The notes beneath the pieces are model-generated. The model had not been told where the DNA came from, searched no databases, and saw only the letters and a program-made list of their open reading frames with translations. Below, piece by piece: positions 14,741 to 23,163 of a stretch of 64,000 bases of DNA; the stretch's first letter is position 1; every line of letters begins with the position of its first letter. The DNA is taken from NCBI RefSeq assembly GCF_900111885.1, contig NZ_FOKG01000012.1, positions 1 through 64,000 of the forward strand, written 5' to 3'. Made by a program: the position numbers and the translations under genes. Source of the DNA: Amycolatopsis marina (lineage in GTDB: Bacteria > Actinomycetota > Actinomycetes > Mycobacteriales > Pseudonocardiaceae).

Positions 14741-16096
14741 TCACCACCAGGCCGGGGCGCTGCTGCCCGGCTTGGGCGTCCCCCAGCGCCAGTGCGGTGG
14801 TGCCGCGGGCAGTGTGCCGGGCACCGGGACGTGGGTCAGCGTGCCGAACCCGCTCTCGGTGCGCCTGAGCAGGTGCTCTGCGTCGAACTCGACGCTTTCG
14901 TCCGGTTGCCTGCCGAGCTGGTCCAGCCAGCGCGCGGTGTGCGCCAGGGCCAGCCGGGCGTGCCAGCTACCGCCTTCGGTCGCGCGCCGCCACAGCCCGA
15001 GCATCGCGGCGCAGGCGGCGAACCAGCCGGTCGCGTGGTCGAGTGCCTGCACCGGCAGTGGGCGCGGTGCGTCGGCGCCATCCTCGTGGGCGATGCCGCA
15101 GGCCAGCTGCACCAGACTGTCGAATCCTCTGCGTCCTGCCCACGGCCCTGCCCAGCCATAGGCGGACAGGTCGACGACGACAAGGCCGGGACTGGCCTGC
15201 GCCAGTCTGGGCAGGGTGAACCCGAGCCGGTCGAACGCACCGGGCCGGAAGGAGCGCACCAGCACGTCGGCGTCGGTGACCAGCCGCCACAGCCGCTCCC
15301 GGCCCTCCGCCGTGCGCAGGTCGACGAACGCCGACCGTTTGCCCATTCCGGTGTCGATCACCAGCGGACCGACGGCCGGCAGGTGCGCCGCGCCGAGATG
15401 CAGCACGTCGGCGCCGTGTGCGGCGAGCGTCCGGCCCGCCACAGGTCCCGCGATGACGTGGGTCAGCTCCAGCACCCGCACCCCGCCGAGAGGCGTACCG
15501 GACGACTCGGGCACACGCCGCCGGGGTGCCGGCGCGATCGGACTCAGTTCCATGAGCGGTTGTCGTGCCACGGCGTCGCCCTGCGGGTGCCGGAGCCACC
15601 CCGCGCCGCTGCGCATCGCCGCCGCGGCCCCACCTTCGGCGATCACCGACTCCTGCACCTGGAGCGCGCCGAGCCGGGCCACCGCGCGCTCCAGCGCGGG
15701 CCGGTCGGCCCGCTCCGGTGCGACCGCCAGCGCCCGGCAGGCCGCTTCGGCGTGGTGCGGATAGTTGCAGTGCAGCCGGACCCAGCCGTCGCTGGCGCGG
15801 TAGTTCCCGGACAGCGGCGCCCACGTCTCGCCGGGAGTCTTCCCGCCGACCCGCAGGAACCGCTCACTGGCGAACCCGGCAACGGCCGCATGGGTGTCCA
15901 CCGCCACCGGGCCCGGAGCGATGCCGCGCAGCCGCAACAGCTCCGCGGCGGCACTCGTGGTGGCCGCGACCACGGCTGCCGCGGCGGTGGTCACCCGGTA
16001 GCGGCCCGGCAGCGCCGACTCCGGGCCGGTGAACCGGACCTCCGGTGACCGGTCACCGGTGAGTGCACGCCACAGTGCGGCGAACTCGACCGTCAC
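14741..16096 (-). CDS. CaiB/BaiF-family CoA-transferase
   Basis: This 451-residue protein resembles family III CoA-transferases, which move CoA between carboxylic acids. The second half is clear: GTPLGGVRVLELTHVIAGPV, VRSFRPGAFDRLGF and VVVDLSAYGWAGPWAGRRGF. The expected catalytic Asp normally sits in this domain, but I could not place it with certainty. The first half is a degenerate repeat-like domain. GTG 16096 follows GAGTGAGG and lies nine bases after the hemQ stop, so it is probably in the hemQ operon. The substrate is unknown. Confidence 0.75.
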   Translation of the reverse strand: MTVEFAALWRALTGDRSPEVRFTGPESALPGRYRVTTAAAAVVAATTSAAAELLRLRGIAPGPVAVDTHAAVAGFASERFLRVGGKTPGETWAPLSGNYRASDGWVRLHCNYPHHAEAACRALAVAPERADRPALERAVARLGALQVQESVIAEGGAAAAMRSGAGWLRHPQGDAVARQPLMELSPIAPAPRRRVPESSGTPLGGVRVLELTHVIAGPVAGRTLAAHGADVLHLGAAHLPAVGPLVIDTGMGKRSAFVDLRTAEGRERLWRLVTDADVLVRSFRPGAFDRLGFTLPRLAQASPGLVVVDLSAYGWAGPWAGRRGFDSLVQLACGIAHEDGADAPRPLPVQALDHATGWFAACAAMLGLWRRATEGGSWHARLALAHTARWLDQLGRQPDESVEFDAEHLLRRTESGFGTLTHVPVPGTLPAAPPHWRWGTPKPGSSAPAWW

Positions 16097-16105
16097 CTCA
16101 CTCGC

Positions 16106-16798
16106 TCAGGGCAGGGCGTGGATCAGCTCGGCGGGCGGGACACGCGTACCCGTGTAGAACGGCGTCTCCTCCCGTACGTGCAGCCGGGCCTCCGTACCGC
16201 GCAGGTGGCGCATCAGGTCGACGATGCGGTGCAGTTCGTCGGCCTCGAAGGCGAGCATCCACTCGTAGTCGCCGAGCGCGAAGGACGCGACGGTGTTGGC
16301 CCGCACGTCGGGGTAGTCCCGCGCCTCCTTGCCGTGGTCGGCGAGCAGCTTCCTGCGCTCGTCGTCGGGCAGCAGGTACCACTCGTAGGAGCGGACAAAC
16401 GGGTAGACGCACACGTACTTGCGCGGCTCCTCCCCCGCGAGGAACGCGGGGATGTGGCTGCGGTTGAACTCGGCGGGCCGGTGCAGCGCGACCTGGCTCC
16501 ACACGGGAACCGAAGCCCGGCCGAGCGGTGTGCGCCGGAAACCGGTGTAGGCGGCCTGCACCTGCTCGATCTCCTCGGCGTGCCACCAGATCAGGTAGTC
16601 CGCGTCGGCCCGCAGACCGGAGACGTCGTAGACCCCCCGCACGACAACCCCCTTGTCCTCGAGGGCGTCCAGGTACTCCACCGTGGCGGCGGCCGCGTCG
16701 CCCCGGTCCTCGGGCAGCACACCCGGCTCGACCCGGAACACCGACCATGCGGTGTAGCGGATGGTGTCGTTCAGCTCTTGGTAGTTCAACCTCGCCAT
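16106..16798 (-). CDS. hemQ: Coproheme decarboxylase (chlorite dismutase family)
   Basis: HemQ (ChdC) makes heme b from coproheme by two oxidative decarboxylations, the last step of the Gram-positive coproporphyrin pathway. The 230 residues show WSVFRVEPGVL, YLIWWHAEEIEQVQ, the tyrosine-rich YVCVYPFVRSYEWYLL and KEARDYPDVRANTVASFALG near the heme ligand. A start at ATG 16798 gives the usual length; the longer upstream reading is unlikely. Other heme genes lie at 18163-20681 on the same strand, but two unrelated genes intervene. Confidence 0.92.
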   Translation of the reverse strand: MARLNYQELNDTIRYTAWSVFRVEPGVLPEDRGDAAAATVEYLDALEDKGVVVRGVYDVSGLRADADYLIWWHAEEIEQVQAAYTGFRRTPLGRASVPVWSQVALHRPAEFNRSHIPAFLAGEEPRKYVCVYPFVRSYEWYLLPDDERRKLLADHGKEARDYPDVRANTVASFALGDYEWMLAFEADELHRIVDLMRHLRGTEARLHVREETPFYTGTRVPPAELIHALP

Positions 16799-16889
16799 AT
16801 CGCCATGATCCCACCTCGCGGAGCAGGCCGGACGGTGGCCGTCCGCACACTCTCGCCGCACGCCCGCCGACTCGCTAGTGTCGTCAACC

Positions 16890-17597
16890 ATGGAGCACCA
16901 CGAACTCGGGCGGCGGTTCGCGACGCTGACCACCGCTCATGTCGCCGACGCGTGCATTCGTGCCAGGGTCCCCGTGCGGTGCGCACCCGCGACCGTGCGC
17001 CCCGTCCGGCCGGGTAGCCGCGTGTTCGGGCGGGCGCTTCCCGCACGGCACGCCGGCAGCGTCGACGTCTTCCTCGAGGCATTCCAGCAGGCCGACTCCG
17101 GCGACGTGCTGGTTGTCGACAACGGCGATCGCGTCGACGAGAGCTGCGTCGGCGATCTGGTGGTGCTGGAGGCACAGGCCGCCGGACTGGCCGGCGTCGT
17201 GATCTGGGGCCTGCACCGGGACACGACCGACATATTGGCGATCGGCCTGCCCGTCTTCAGCACGGGGACGATCCCGACCGGCCCCCTGAGCCTGCGGGAA
17301 CGCTCCCCGGACGCGCTGAAGCTCGCCACCGTGGGCGAGTGGCGGGTGAGCAGGGCCGACCTGGTGCTCGGCGACGACGACGGTGTTCTGTTCGTCCCGG
17401 CCGCCAGGGCCGCCGAGTTGTGCGCGCTCGCGGAGGCCATCCGGGAGACGGAACGCCACCAGGCCGACCGCATCCGGTCAGGCGTCTCACTGCGCAGCCA
17501 GGTGCGGTTCGACGCCTTCCTCGCCGCACGCGAGCACGATCCCGCGCTGAGCTTCCGCGAGCACCTGCGGTCGGTGGGCGGAGCGATCGAGGAGTAA
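16890..17597 (+). CDS. RraA-family protein (aldolase/decarboxylase-like)
   Basis: This 235-residue protein belongs to the RraA/HMG-aldolase group. The phosphate and metal-binding pattern is visible as VVDNGDRVDESCVGDL then GLAGVVIWGLHRDTTDI, where the Arg-Asp pair is conserved. Members include pyruvate aldolases and oxaloacetate decarboxylases as well as the RNase E inhibitor. ATG 16890 is chosen because TAGTGT at 16876-16881 forms a -10 box eight bases upstream; the alternative GTG 16878 would lie inside that box. It interrupts the heme cluster on the opposite strand. Confidence 0.78.
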   Translation: MEHHELGRRFATLTTAHVADACIRARVPVRCAPATVRPVRPGSRVFGRALPARHAGSVDVFLEAFQQADSGDVLVVDNGDRVDESCVGDLVVLEAQAAGLAGVVIWGLHRDTTDILAIGLPVFSTGTIPTGPLSLRERSPDALKLATVGEWRVSRADLVLGDDDGVLFVPAARAAELCALAEAIRETERHQADRIRSGVSLRSQVRFDAFLAAREHDPALSFREHLRSVGGAIEE

Positions 17598-17623
17598 CGC
17601 GACCCGCGGCGGGAGCTGTCGCT

Positions 17624-17995
17624 TCACCACCAACTGGTACAGCGTCCCGCCCTTGAATCGCAAATCCGGAAATGCACTTTCTTCCGGTCCGAATAGCTGC
17701 CGGAGTAAGCCGAATTGGTCACCCAGCCGTCCTCATAGCGTTGCAGGTAGCTGTACGACGGCAGCGATGAGGGGCCATTGGTCCACCACCGCCCGTCGTA
17801 GTCGTTACCGTCCCAGACCCAGGTCTTGCACAGGGGCAGGCTGCCACCCGCCGGTCCCGAAAGGGTCTTGCACGACTGGGCCAGAATCCCCGCGGGCGAT
17901 TCCTCCGCGGCCGAGGCGGGCGAGGCCAGCAGAACGGTGGCCCCTACGGCCACAGCGGCGATCGCGCCGGTCCTTCTGATGTCCGAACGCAGCAT
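17624..17995 (-). CDS. Small secreted protein with four cysteines, unknown
   Basis: The 123-residue precursor has a Sec signal: basic MLRSDIRRTGA, a hydrophobic stretch, and a signal-peptidase site at ASPASA|AEE. The mature part, about 85-90 residues, contains four cysteines (two disulfides likely) and many Trp and Tyr, for example KTWVWDGNDYDGRWW and CTSWW at the very end. I do not recognise it. GGGGAGAG precedes ATG 17995. The upstream 165 bases are AT-richer than the surroundings, with TACACT on the minus strand at 18104-18109 as a possible -10 box. Confidence 0.72.
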   Translation of the reverse strand: MLRSDIRRTGAIAAVAVGATVLLASPASAAEESPAGILAQSCKTLSGPAGGSLPLCKTWVWDGNDYDGRWWTNGPSSLPSYSYLQRYEDGWVTNSAYSGSYSDRKKVHFRICDSRAGRCTSWW

Positions 17996-18162
17996 TGTCT
18001 CTCCCCAGAATATTTGCTGTGGGTGCGGACGTCTCGGCATTCAGGTCCGAAATGGACGGAACTTCCCCTTGAACCCCAGCGCCCTGCCCCCTGGACGATT
18101 TCGAGTGTAGGGAAGAAATGGGGACGAAGAACAGGAGTCGGCTTCGTGTTCACCGGGATGGC

Positions 18163-19590
18163 TCAGTTACGGCTGCCGAATTCCGACGCCAGCCGGGTGG
18201 CGGCGGCATTCGCCGTAGCGATGCAGGCGGGAATGCCGACGCCGTGCAGCGCGGCACCGGCGATCTCCAGACCGCGGACTCGCCGTACCGCGCGCTCGAC
18301 GCGCTCGACCCGCTCGCGATGACCGGGGCCGTACTGCGGGAGGCCACCACCCCAGCGGGTCACCAGGACGTCGACCGGCTCGGCATCGACCCCGGTCAGT
18401 TCGGCCAGGTCTCTGCGCACGAGACGCACCAGTTCCGGGTCATCGGCCCGCAACGCTCCCGGATCGGCGAACCGGCCGACCGAGCCACGGATCGGCAGTG
18501 GAGCACCCGCGGCATGGAGATGTGCCCACTTTCGCGCGGAGAACGTGAACGCCTTGGTGGCGAAGGATGAGCCGTCGGCCCTCCGTTCCGCGGCGCCGAT
18601 GAGCAGCCCCGACGCCTCCGGCAGTTCGGTGCCCGGCGGCAGCGCCAGCGAGACGACGGCCATCGAGGCGAGTTCGATCTCGCCGAGAGCAGCGGCGGCC
18701 GCAGGCTCCACCCGGGCGAGCAGCCTGCCCGCCTGTGGCGCGGGCAGCGCCAGCACGACGGCGTCGGCGTCGAACTGTGGAACCTCGGGGGCGTGCGCGG
18801 GGGCCGCGGCACCGAGCAGCAACCGCCAGCCACCTTCAGCACGGCGCCGTAGCTCGCGAACCGGGATGCCGAGCCGGACCCGGGCGCCCGAGAGTCGCAC
18901 CAGCCGCTCGACCAGCGTGCCCATTCCGCCGGTGAGTGCGGCGAACACCGGCGCGGCACTCGGCTCGGCGGGCAGCACCGCGGACGCGGCAGCGGTGAGC
19001 GAGGGGGCACCGGCGTCGAGCGCCGCGGCCAGCGCGGGCATCGTCGCGCGCAGGCCGAGACCATCGGCTCCGCCCGCGTAGACGCCACCGAGCAGCGGGT
19101 CCACCAGCCGGTCGACGAGTTCGTCCCCGAACCGCGCACGCAGCAGCGGGCCGAGTGCGACGTCGCCGCCCCCTGGCAGGGACACCGGCGGCAGGCCCGC
19201 CTCCGCGGCGACCGCGCGCACGCCGTCGGCGGAGAGCAGCCCGGTGACGGACTCGGGCGAGCCGGGGACACCCATGAGAGTGCCCGGCGGGATGCGCAGG
19301 TTCACCCCGCCAGCACGGACGGTGGACCGCGCCGAAGTCGGGTGGGTCAACGCCGGGCCGAGCCCGATCTCCTCGACGAGGGCGAGCGCCTCCGGCCTAC
19401 GCGCCAGGAAGGCCTCGGCCCCCACGTCGAGCGGGCGGTCGGCGAGGGTGGCGGTGCGCAGCTTGCCCCCGAGTGACCCGGTCGACTCGCAGACGGTGAT
19501 CATCACCGACTCCCCCAGCCGCTGCCGTAGCCGGTAGGCGGCGGTCAGGCCGGAGATCCCGCCACCGATGACGGCGACGTGCCGGCTCAC
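18163..19590 (-). CDS. hemY: Coproporphyrinogen III / protoporphyrinogen oxidase
   Basis: This 475-residue FAD enzyme oxidises the porphyrinogen ring; with HemQ present it most likely acts on coproporphyrinogen III (CgoX). The FAD dinucleotide fold is VAVIGGGISGLTAAYRLRQ at the N-terminus, followed by GSLGGKLRTA. The C-terminus has the second FAD contact in GLEIAGAALHGVGIPACI. GTG 19590 overlaps the stop of hemE by four bases (GTGA), so the two are co-translated. Confidence 0.92.
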   Translation of the reverse strand: MSRHVAVIGGGISGLTAAYRLRQRLGESVMITVCESTGSLGGKLRTATLADRPLDVGAEAFLARRPEALALVEEIGLGPALTHPTSARSTVRAGGVNLRIPPGTLMGVPGSPESVTGLLSADGVRAVAAEAGLPPVSLPGGGDVALGPLLRARFGDELVDRLVDPLLGGVYAGGADGLGLRATMPALAAALDAGAPSLTAAASAVLPAEPSAAPVFAALTGGMGTLVERLVRLSGARVRLGIPVRELRRRAEGGWRLLLGAAAPAHAPEVPQFDADAVVLALPAPQAGRLLARVEPAAAAALGEIELASMAVVSLALPPGTELPEASGLLIGAAERRADGSSFATKAFTFSARKWAHLHAAGAPLPIRGSVGRFADPGALRADDPELVRLVRRDLAELTGVDAEPVDVLVTRWGGGLPQYGPGHRERVERVERAVRRVRGLEIAGAALHGVGIPACIATANAAATRLASEFGSRN

Positions 19591-20681
19591 AGCGAGTGGA
19601 CCAGCTCGACCACCCGGGTGAGGACCTCGGGGTCGGTGCCGGGCAGTACTCCGTGACCGAGGTTGACGATGTGTCCGGCCGCGGCGCGCCCCTCGCCCAC
19701 GATCCGGCGTACCTCGGACTCGACAACGGACCAGGACCCGAGCAGGAGCGCGGGGTCGAGATTGCCCTGCACGACCGGAGGCGGGGCGTCCGGAGCGTGC
19801 GCGGTGAACCTGCGGACGGCCTCGTCCAGCGGGATCCGCCAGTCCACCCCGACGACGTCCGCGCCGGCCTCGCGCATCGCGGGCAGCAGTTCACCGGTGC
19901 CCACACCGAAGTGGATCCGGGGAATGCCGGCCTCGGCGACCCCGGCGAGCACCTTCGCCGAGTGCGGCAGCACGAACTCACGGTAGTCCCGCAACGAAAG
20001 GGCGCCGGCCCACGAGTCGAACAACTGGACGGCGTCCACCCCGGCGTCGATCTGTGCCCGCAGGAACGTGAGGGCGGTGTCGGCGAGCCGGTCGGCCAGT
20101 GCGTGCCAGAGCGCGGGCTCGGAGTGCATCAGGGCCTTGGTGTGCTCGTGGTTGCGGCTGGGCCCGCCCTCGATGAGGTAGGAGGCCAGGGTGAACGGCG
20201 CGCCCGCGAAACCGATCAGCGGCACGTCCCCGAGCGAGTCCACCAGCAGCCGCACCCCCTCCGCGACCGGTGCCACCTGGCCGGGATCGAGTCGCGGGAG
20301 CGCGGCGATCGCGCCCTCGGAGCGCACCGGCTCGGCCACGACGGGGCCGGTGCCCGCGACGATGTCGATGTCCAGGCCGGCGGCGCGCAGCGGCACCACG
20401 ATGTCGCTGAACAGGATCGCCGCGTCGACGCCGTGCCTGCGTACCGGCTGAGTCGTGATCTCGGCGAGCAGTTCCGGCTCGAAGCAGGCGTCGAGCATCT
20501 GCACGCCCTCGCGCAGCGCGCGGTACTCCGGCAGCGACCGGCCCGCCTGCCGCATGAACCACACGGGCAGCCGGTCGGGCCTGCCGCCCCTGGCGGCAAC
20601 GAGGAACGGGGCGCCGGAGAGGTCACGGCGCCGGTGCGCCCGCGCGGCGGGCGAAGGGGTCTGAGCGGAGGGAGACATCAT
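19587..20681 (-). CDS. hemE: Uroporphyrinogen decarboxylase
   Basis: HemE removes four carboxyl groups from uroporphyrinogen III to give coproporphyrinogen III. The 364 residues include the signatures PVWFMRQAGRSLPEYR, ILFSDIVVPLRAAG, IGFAGAPFTLASYLIEGG and FDSWAGALS, plus HFGVGTGELLPAM. Two consecutive ATG codons (20681 and 20678) start the gene. It leads the hemE-hemY pair and faces the DUF3000 gene across 84 bases. Confidence 0.95.
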   Translation of the reverse strand: MMSPSAQTPSPAARAHRRRDLSGAPFLVAARGGRPDRLPVWFMRQAGRSLPEYRALREGVQMLDACFEPELLAEITTQPVRRHGVDAAILFSDIVVPLRAAGLDIDIVAGTGPVVAEPVRSEGAIAALPRLDPGQVAPVAEGVRLLVDSLGDVPLIGFAGAPFTLASYLIEGGPSRNHEHTKALMHSEPALWHALADRLADTALTFLRAQIDAGVDAVQLFDSWAGALSLRDYREFVLPHSAKVLAGVAEAGIPRIHFGVGTGELLPAMREAGADVVGVDWRIPLDEAVRRFTAHAPDAPPPVVQGNLDPALLLGSWSVVESEVRRIVGEGRAAAGHIVNLGHGVLPGTDPEVLTRVVELVHSL

Positions 20682-20765
20682 CGTTATCGTGCCACGAGGC
20701 AACAGGCGGCCTTCTCTCGGCGCGCCTGCTCCCGTGCGCGGGTGTTCCCGCCTTACAGTCGATCG

Positions 20766-21332
20766 GTGACCCCCCTGACCCATGCGCCCGAGTTGTTCCG
20801 CGAGGCCGTCGCGGCGCTGGAGTCCGTCCAGGCCCGGCCGGAGGTGACCCTGGAGACGATCCGGGCGCCACAGCGGCTCGCCCCGTGGTCCTACGCGCTG
20901 AGCGCGGAGGCGACCGGGCCCGCCGAGGTACTCGCCTCGGGTCGGCTGGTCCTGCTGCACGACCCGGAGGGGCAGGAGTCCTGGGACGGCGTGCTGCGGC
21001 TGGTCGTCTACGTGCGCGCGGAACTCGACCGGGAACTGGCGACGGACCCGTTCCTGCCCGCTGTGGGCTGGTCCTGGCTCACCGAGGCACTGGAGAACTC
21101 GGGAGCGGACTGGACCGCGCTCGGCGGCACGGTGACCGAGACATCCTCGGCGCGGTTCGGCGACATCTCCGGACCGCCCAGGACGGACGACCTCGAACTG
21201 CGAGCGTCCTGGACGCCCTCGGACGCGGCAGGGCTGCACCCGCACGGCGAGGCCTTCTGCCAGCTCATGTCGAGCATGGTCGGCCTGCCACCGGTCGGGG
21301 TGACGATGTTCGGACAGCGGCAGTCGTCCTGA
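20766..21332 (+). CDS. DUF3000-family protein
   Basis: This 188-residue protein matches the actinobacterial DUF3000 family (Rv2680 in the same place). It is soluble; recognisable parts are LETIRAPQRLAPWSYALSAE and VGWSWLTEALE. Function is unknown. GTG 20766 is supported by TACAGT at 20754-20759, six bases upstream. It is divergent to hemE and followed by a long gap. Confidence 0.85.
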   Translation: MTPLTHAPELFREAVAALESVQARPEVTLETIRAPQRLAPWSYALSAEATGPAEVLASGRLVLLHDPEGQESWDGVLRLVVYVRAELDRELATDPFLPAVGWSWLTEALENSGADWTALGGTVTETSSARFGDISGPPRTDDLELRASWTPSDAAGLHPHGEAFCQLMSSMVGLPPVGVTMFGQRQSS

Positions 21333-22157
21333 CGCCCCGCGTCCCCCTTCCGCACACGATATCGAACCGTTACTACTACTTTGCGTAACCAATCGTCATG
21401 CGTTTTGGGCGGCAGTGAGACGCTTCAGCTACCTGTTTCGACGCGGTTTGTGACCGTCCTGCGAGCGGCTCCGACGGCGCGGTGACGGCCGTCTCACCCG
21501 GATGTCGCGATCGGGGAGGAACTCCCGGGGCGCGACCGGAAAACGCGGGCGCCGGGACCGGTGCGGGCCTTGGACGCGCCACGGGGAGAATTGCCGCCAT
21601 CGGTCCGGCAACGTTCTTCGACCGCCGTGCGTGAGCTTCCAGAAGACTGTGATGGCACCACGAAAGCCGGGTGACGCAGCGAGATCGGAAGCACTCAGGT
21701 CCTCGGCGTCGAGGATTCCACCACGTGGGACCGAGCGGGCCGCGGCGGGCACACTGCCTGGTACAGCCCGTACCCACTGGCCCCGGATTCGGCTCGCCTG
21801 TGTCGACAGCGGCCGGACTCCGACGGCACGGAGAGCGCCGCGGAGCCGTCCCGGACAGCTCCGCGTGTGCAATGCACGAGGCATCTGCACGCGCCGTAAA
21901 TCGTCGGCAATCCTAGTTCATCGTGTTCGCTCGGCGATGCGTTAGCCACTCCCCGTGTTGTCCCCCGATTGTGCTACATCGATTCCCCAAAGTAACTACT
22001 CGATCGGGATAGATACCCGTTCGAACCCCCCACTGACCCACTCGTGCGGCTACAGTGCTTCCGACGACACCACTTTCGGTCTAAAGCTGGCGCGGCTGAT
22101 CGGCCGAAAGTCCCGGTGCCGGTCGGGGGGCACGACCGACTCCAGGGAGGTAGTGAC
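21333..22157. other. 825-bp gap with no supported gene
   Basis: Open frames exist here on both strands, but they have arginine/serine-rich composition, no motifs and no good ribosome binding sites. The region is less GC-rich at both ends (about 21355-21400 and 21890-22050), where promoters would be expected. TAGATA at about 22010 and TACAGT at about 22052 are possible -10 boxes for the regulator downstream. It may hold a long leader, an unrecognised small RNA, or a decayed gene. Confidence 0.5.
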
Positions 22158-22874
22158 GTGGCTGCCGTCGGCTTATCTCAGGCCGTCCGATCCACGCCAG
22201 CCGGTGCTTTGCCGGCGAGCATGGTTCCGCACCCGCGGGAAGAGCTGTTTTCTGTGCTGGTGGTCGATGACCACCCGTTGTTAAGGGAGGCAATCGCCGC
22301 ACGACTCGCACAAATGGGTGCGGGTACCGTCCACGAGGCTGCCACGGTGGCCGAGGCAAGGGCGAGGGCAACGGCCACCGGGCCGTGCGACCTCGCGATT
22401 CTCGACCTCGGTCTGCCCGATGGCAGTGGCATCGAGCTGGTTACGGAACTCCGTAGCAACGGCTGGCCACGCGTGGTCGTACTCGCATCATCCGACGACC
22501 CGTACGCGGTGCGGTCGGCGTTCCAGGCCGGTGCTCAGGCATACCTGCTCAAGTCCGCATCGCCGGTGGTTGTCACCGACGGTGTACGCAGGGTGCTCGA
22601 GGGCGGCGTGTACGCCGATCCCAGCGTGGCACCGGTCCTGGCCACCGGCACCAGAGTCGCCGGCACCGACAACACCCCACGTGAGCTCTCGGCTCGCGAG
22701 GTGGAGGTGCTGCAGCTTGTCGCCGACGGCCAGTCCAACAAGGAAATCGGTGAGGAGCTCAGCCTTTCCGCGCTCACGGTGAAATCTCACCTGTCGCGGA
22801 TCGGGCGCAAGCTCGGCACGGGTGATCGGGCGCAGATGGTCGCACTGGCCATGCGCGCGGGCGTCATCCGCTGA
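22158..22874 (+). CDS. Orphan NarL/LuxR-type response regulator
   Basis: This 238-residue regulator has a receiver domain (VLVVDDHPLLREAIAARL, the phospho-acceptor Asp in LAILDLGLPDGSGIEL, Lys in AYLLKSASP) and a LuxR-type HTH (LSAREVEVLQLVADGQSNKE, SLSALTVKSHLSRI). All receiver active-site residues are present. GTG 22158 follows a strong AGGGAGG at seven bases; the first 25 residues precede the receiver and are unusual. No histidine kinase gene is adjacent, so the partner is unknown or absent. Confidence 0.87.
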   Translation: MAAVGLSQAVRSTPAGALPASMVPHPREELFSVLVVDDHPLLREAIAARLAQMGAGTVHEAATVAEARARATATGPCDLAILDLGLPDGSGIELVTELRSNGWPRVVVLASSDDPYAVRSAFQAGAQAYLLKSASPVVVTDGVRRVLEGGVYADPSVAPVLATGTRVAGTDNTPRELSAREVEVLQLVADGQSNKEIGEELSLSALTVKSHLSRIGRKLGTGDRAQMVALAMRAGVIR

Positions 22875-23033
22875 GGTCGCACAGGTAGAGGCTGCCGTCG
22901 CGAGCGGGGATCGAGGTGGATGAGCCGCAAGGCGGACGAGGGAGGCGGGACGGAGTCCCGGTGACTGAGGACAACGCCGCGGATCGCCGCCTCGGCCCCC
23001 GCGCAGCAGGCATCGCTCTACCTGCGTGACCTC
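22873..23033. repeat. 161-bp segment bounded by 18-bp inverted repeats
   Basis: GAGGTCGCACAGGTAGAG (22873-22890) and the reverse of 23016-23033 match at 16 of 18 positions. The left arm overlaps the stop codon of the response regulator. The inside has no open frame I would support. It could be a small mobile-element remnant or a long-range RNA stem after the regulator gene. Confidence 0.4.
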
Positions 23034-23036
23034 TGA

Positions 23037-23099
23037 ATCCACGGCCTCTACGGGGCGGGCGAACCAGGCGCGGTGAGCCCGTCCCGTAGAGTCGTGGAT
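23037..23099 (+). terminator. Strong imperfect hairpin before rnd
   Basis: Arms 23037-23060 and 23077-23099 pair over about 21 of 23 positions (ATCCACG...TCTACGGG... pairing with CCCGTAGAGTCGTGGAT) around a 16-base loop. No T-run follows. It likely ends the regulator transcript, or sits in the rnd leader, 65 bases before the rnd start. Confidence 0.5.
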
Positions 23100-23163
23100 C
23101 TACATCACTCCTGCGACCCGCGGGACCAGCGAGTTCACGGTCGCACGTTTCGAATAGGGCATA

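Noticed and set aside
21376..21949. Several overlapping 80-150 codon frames on both strands
   Set aside because: No ribosome binding sites, no motifs, and Arg-rich composition typical of shadow frames.
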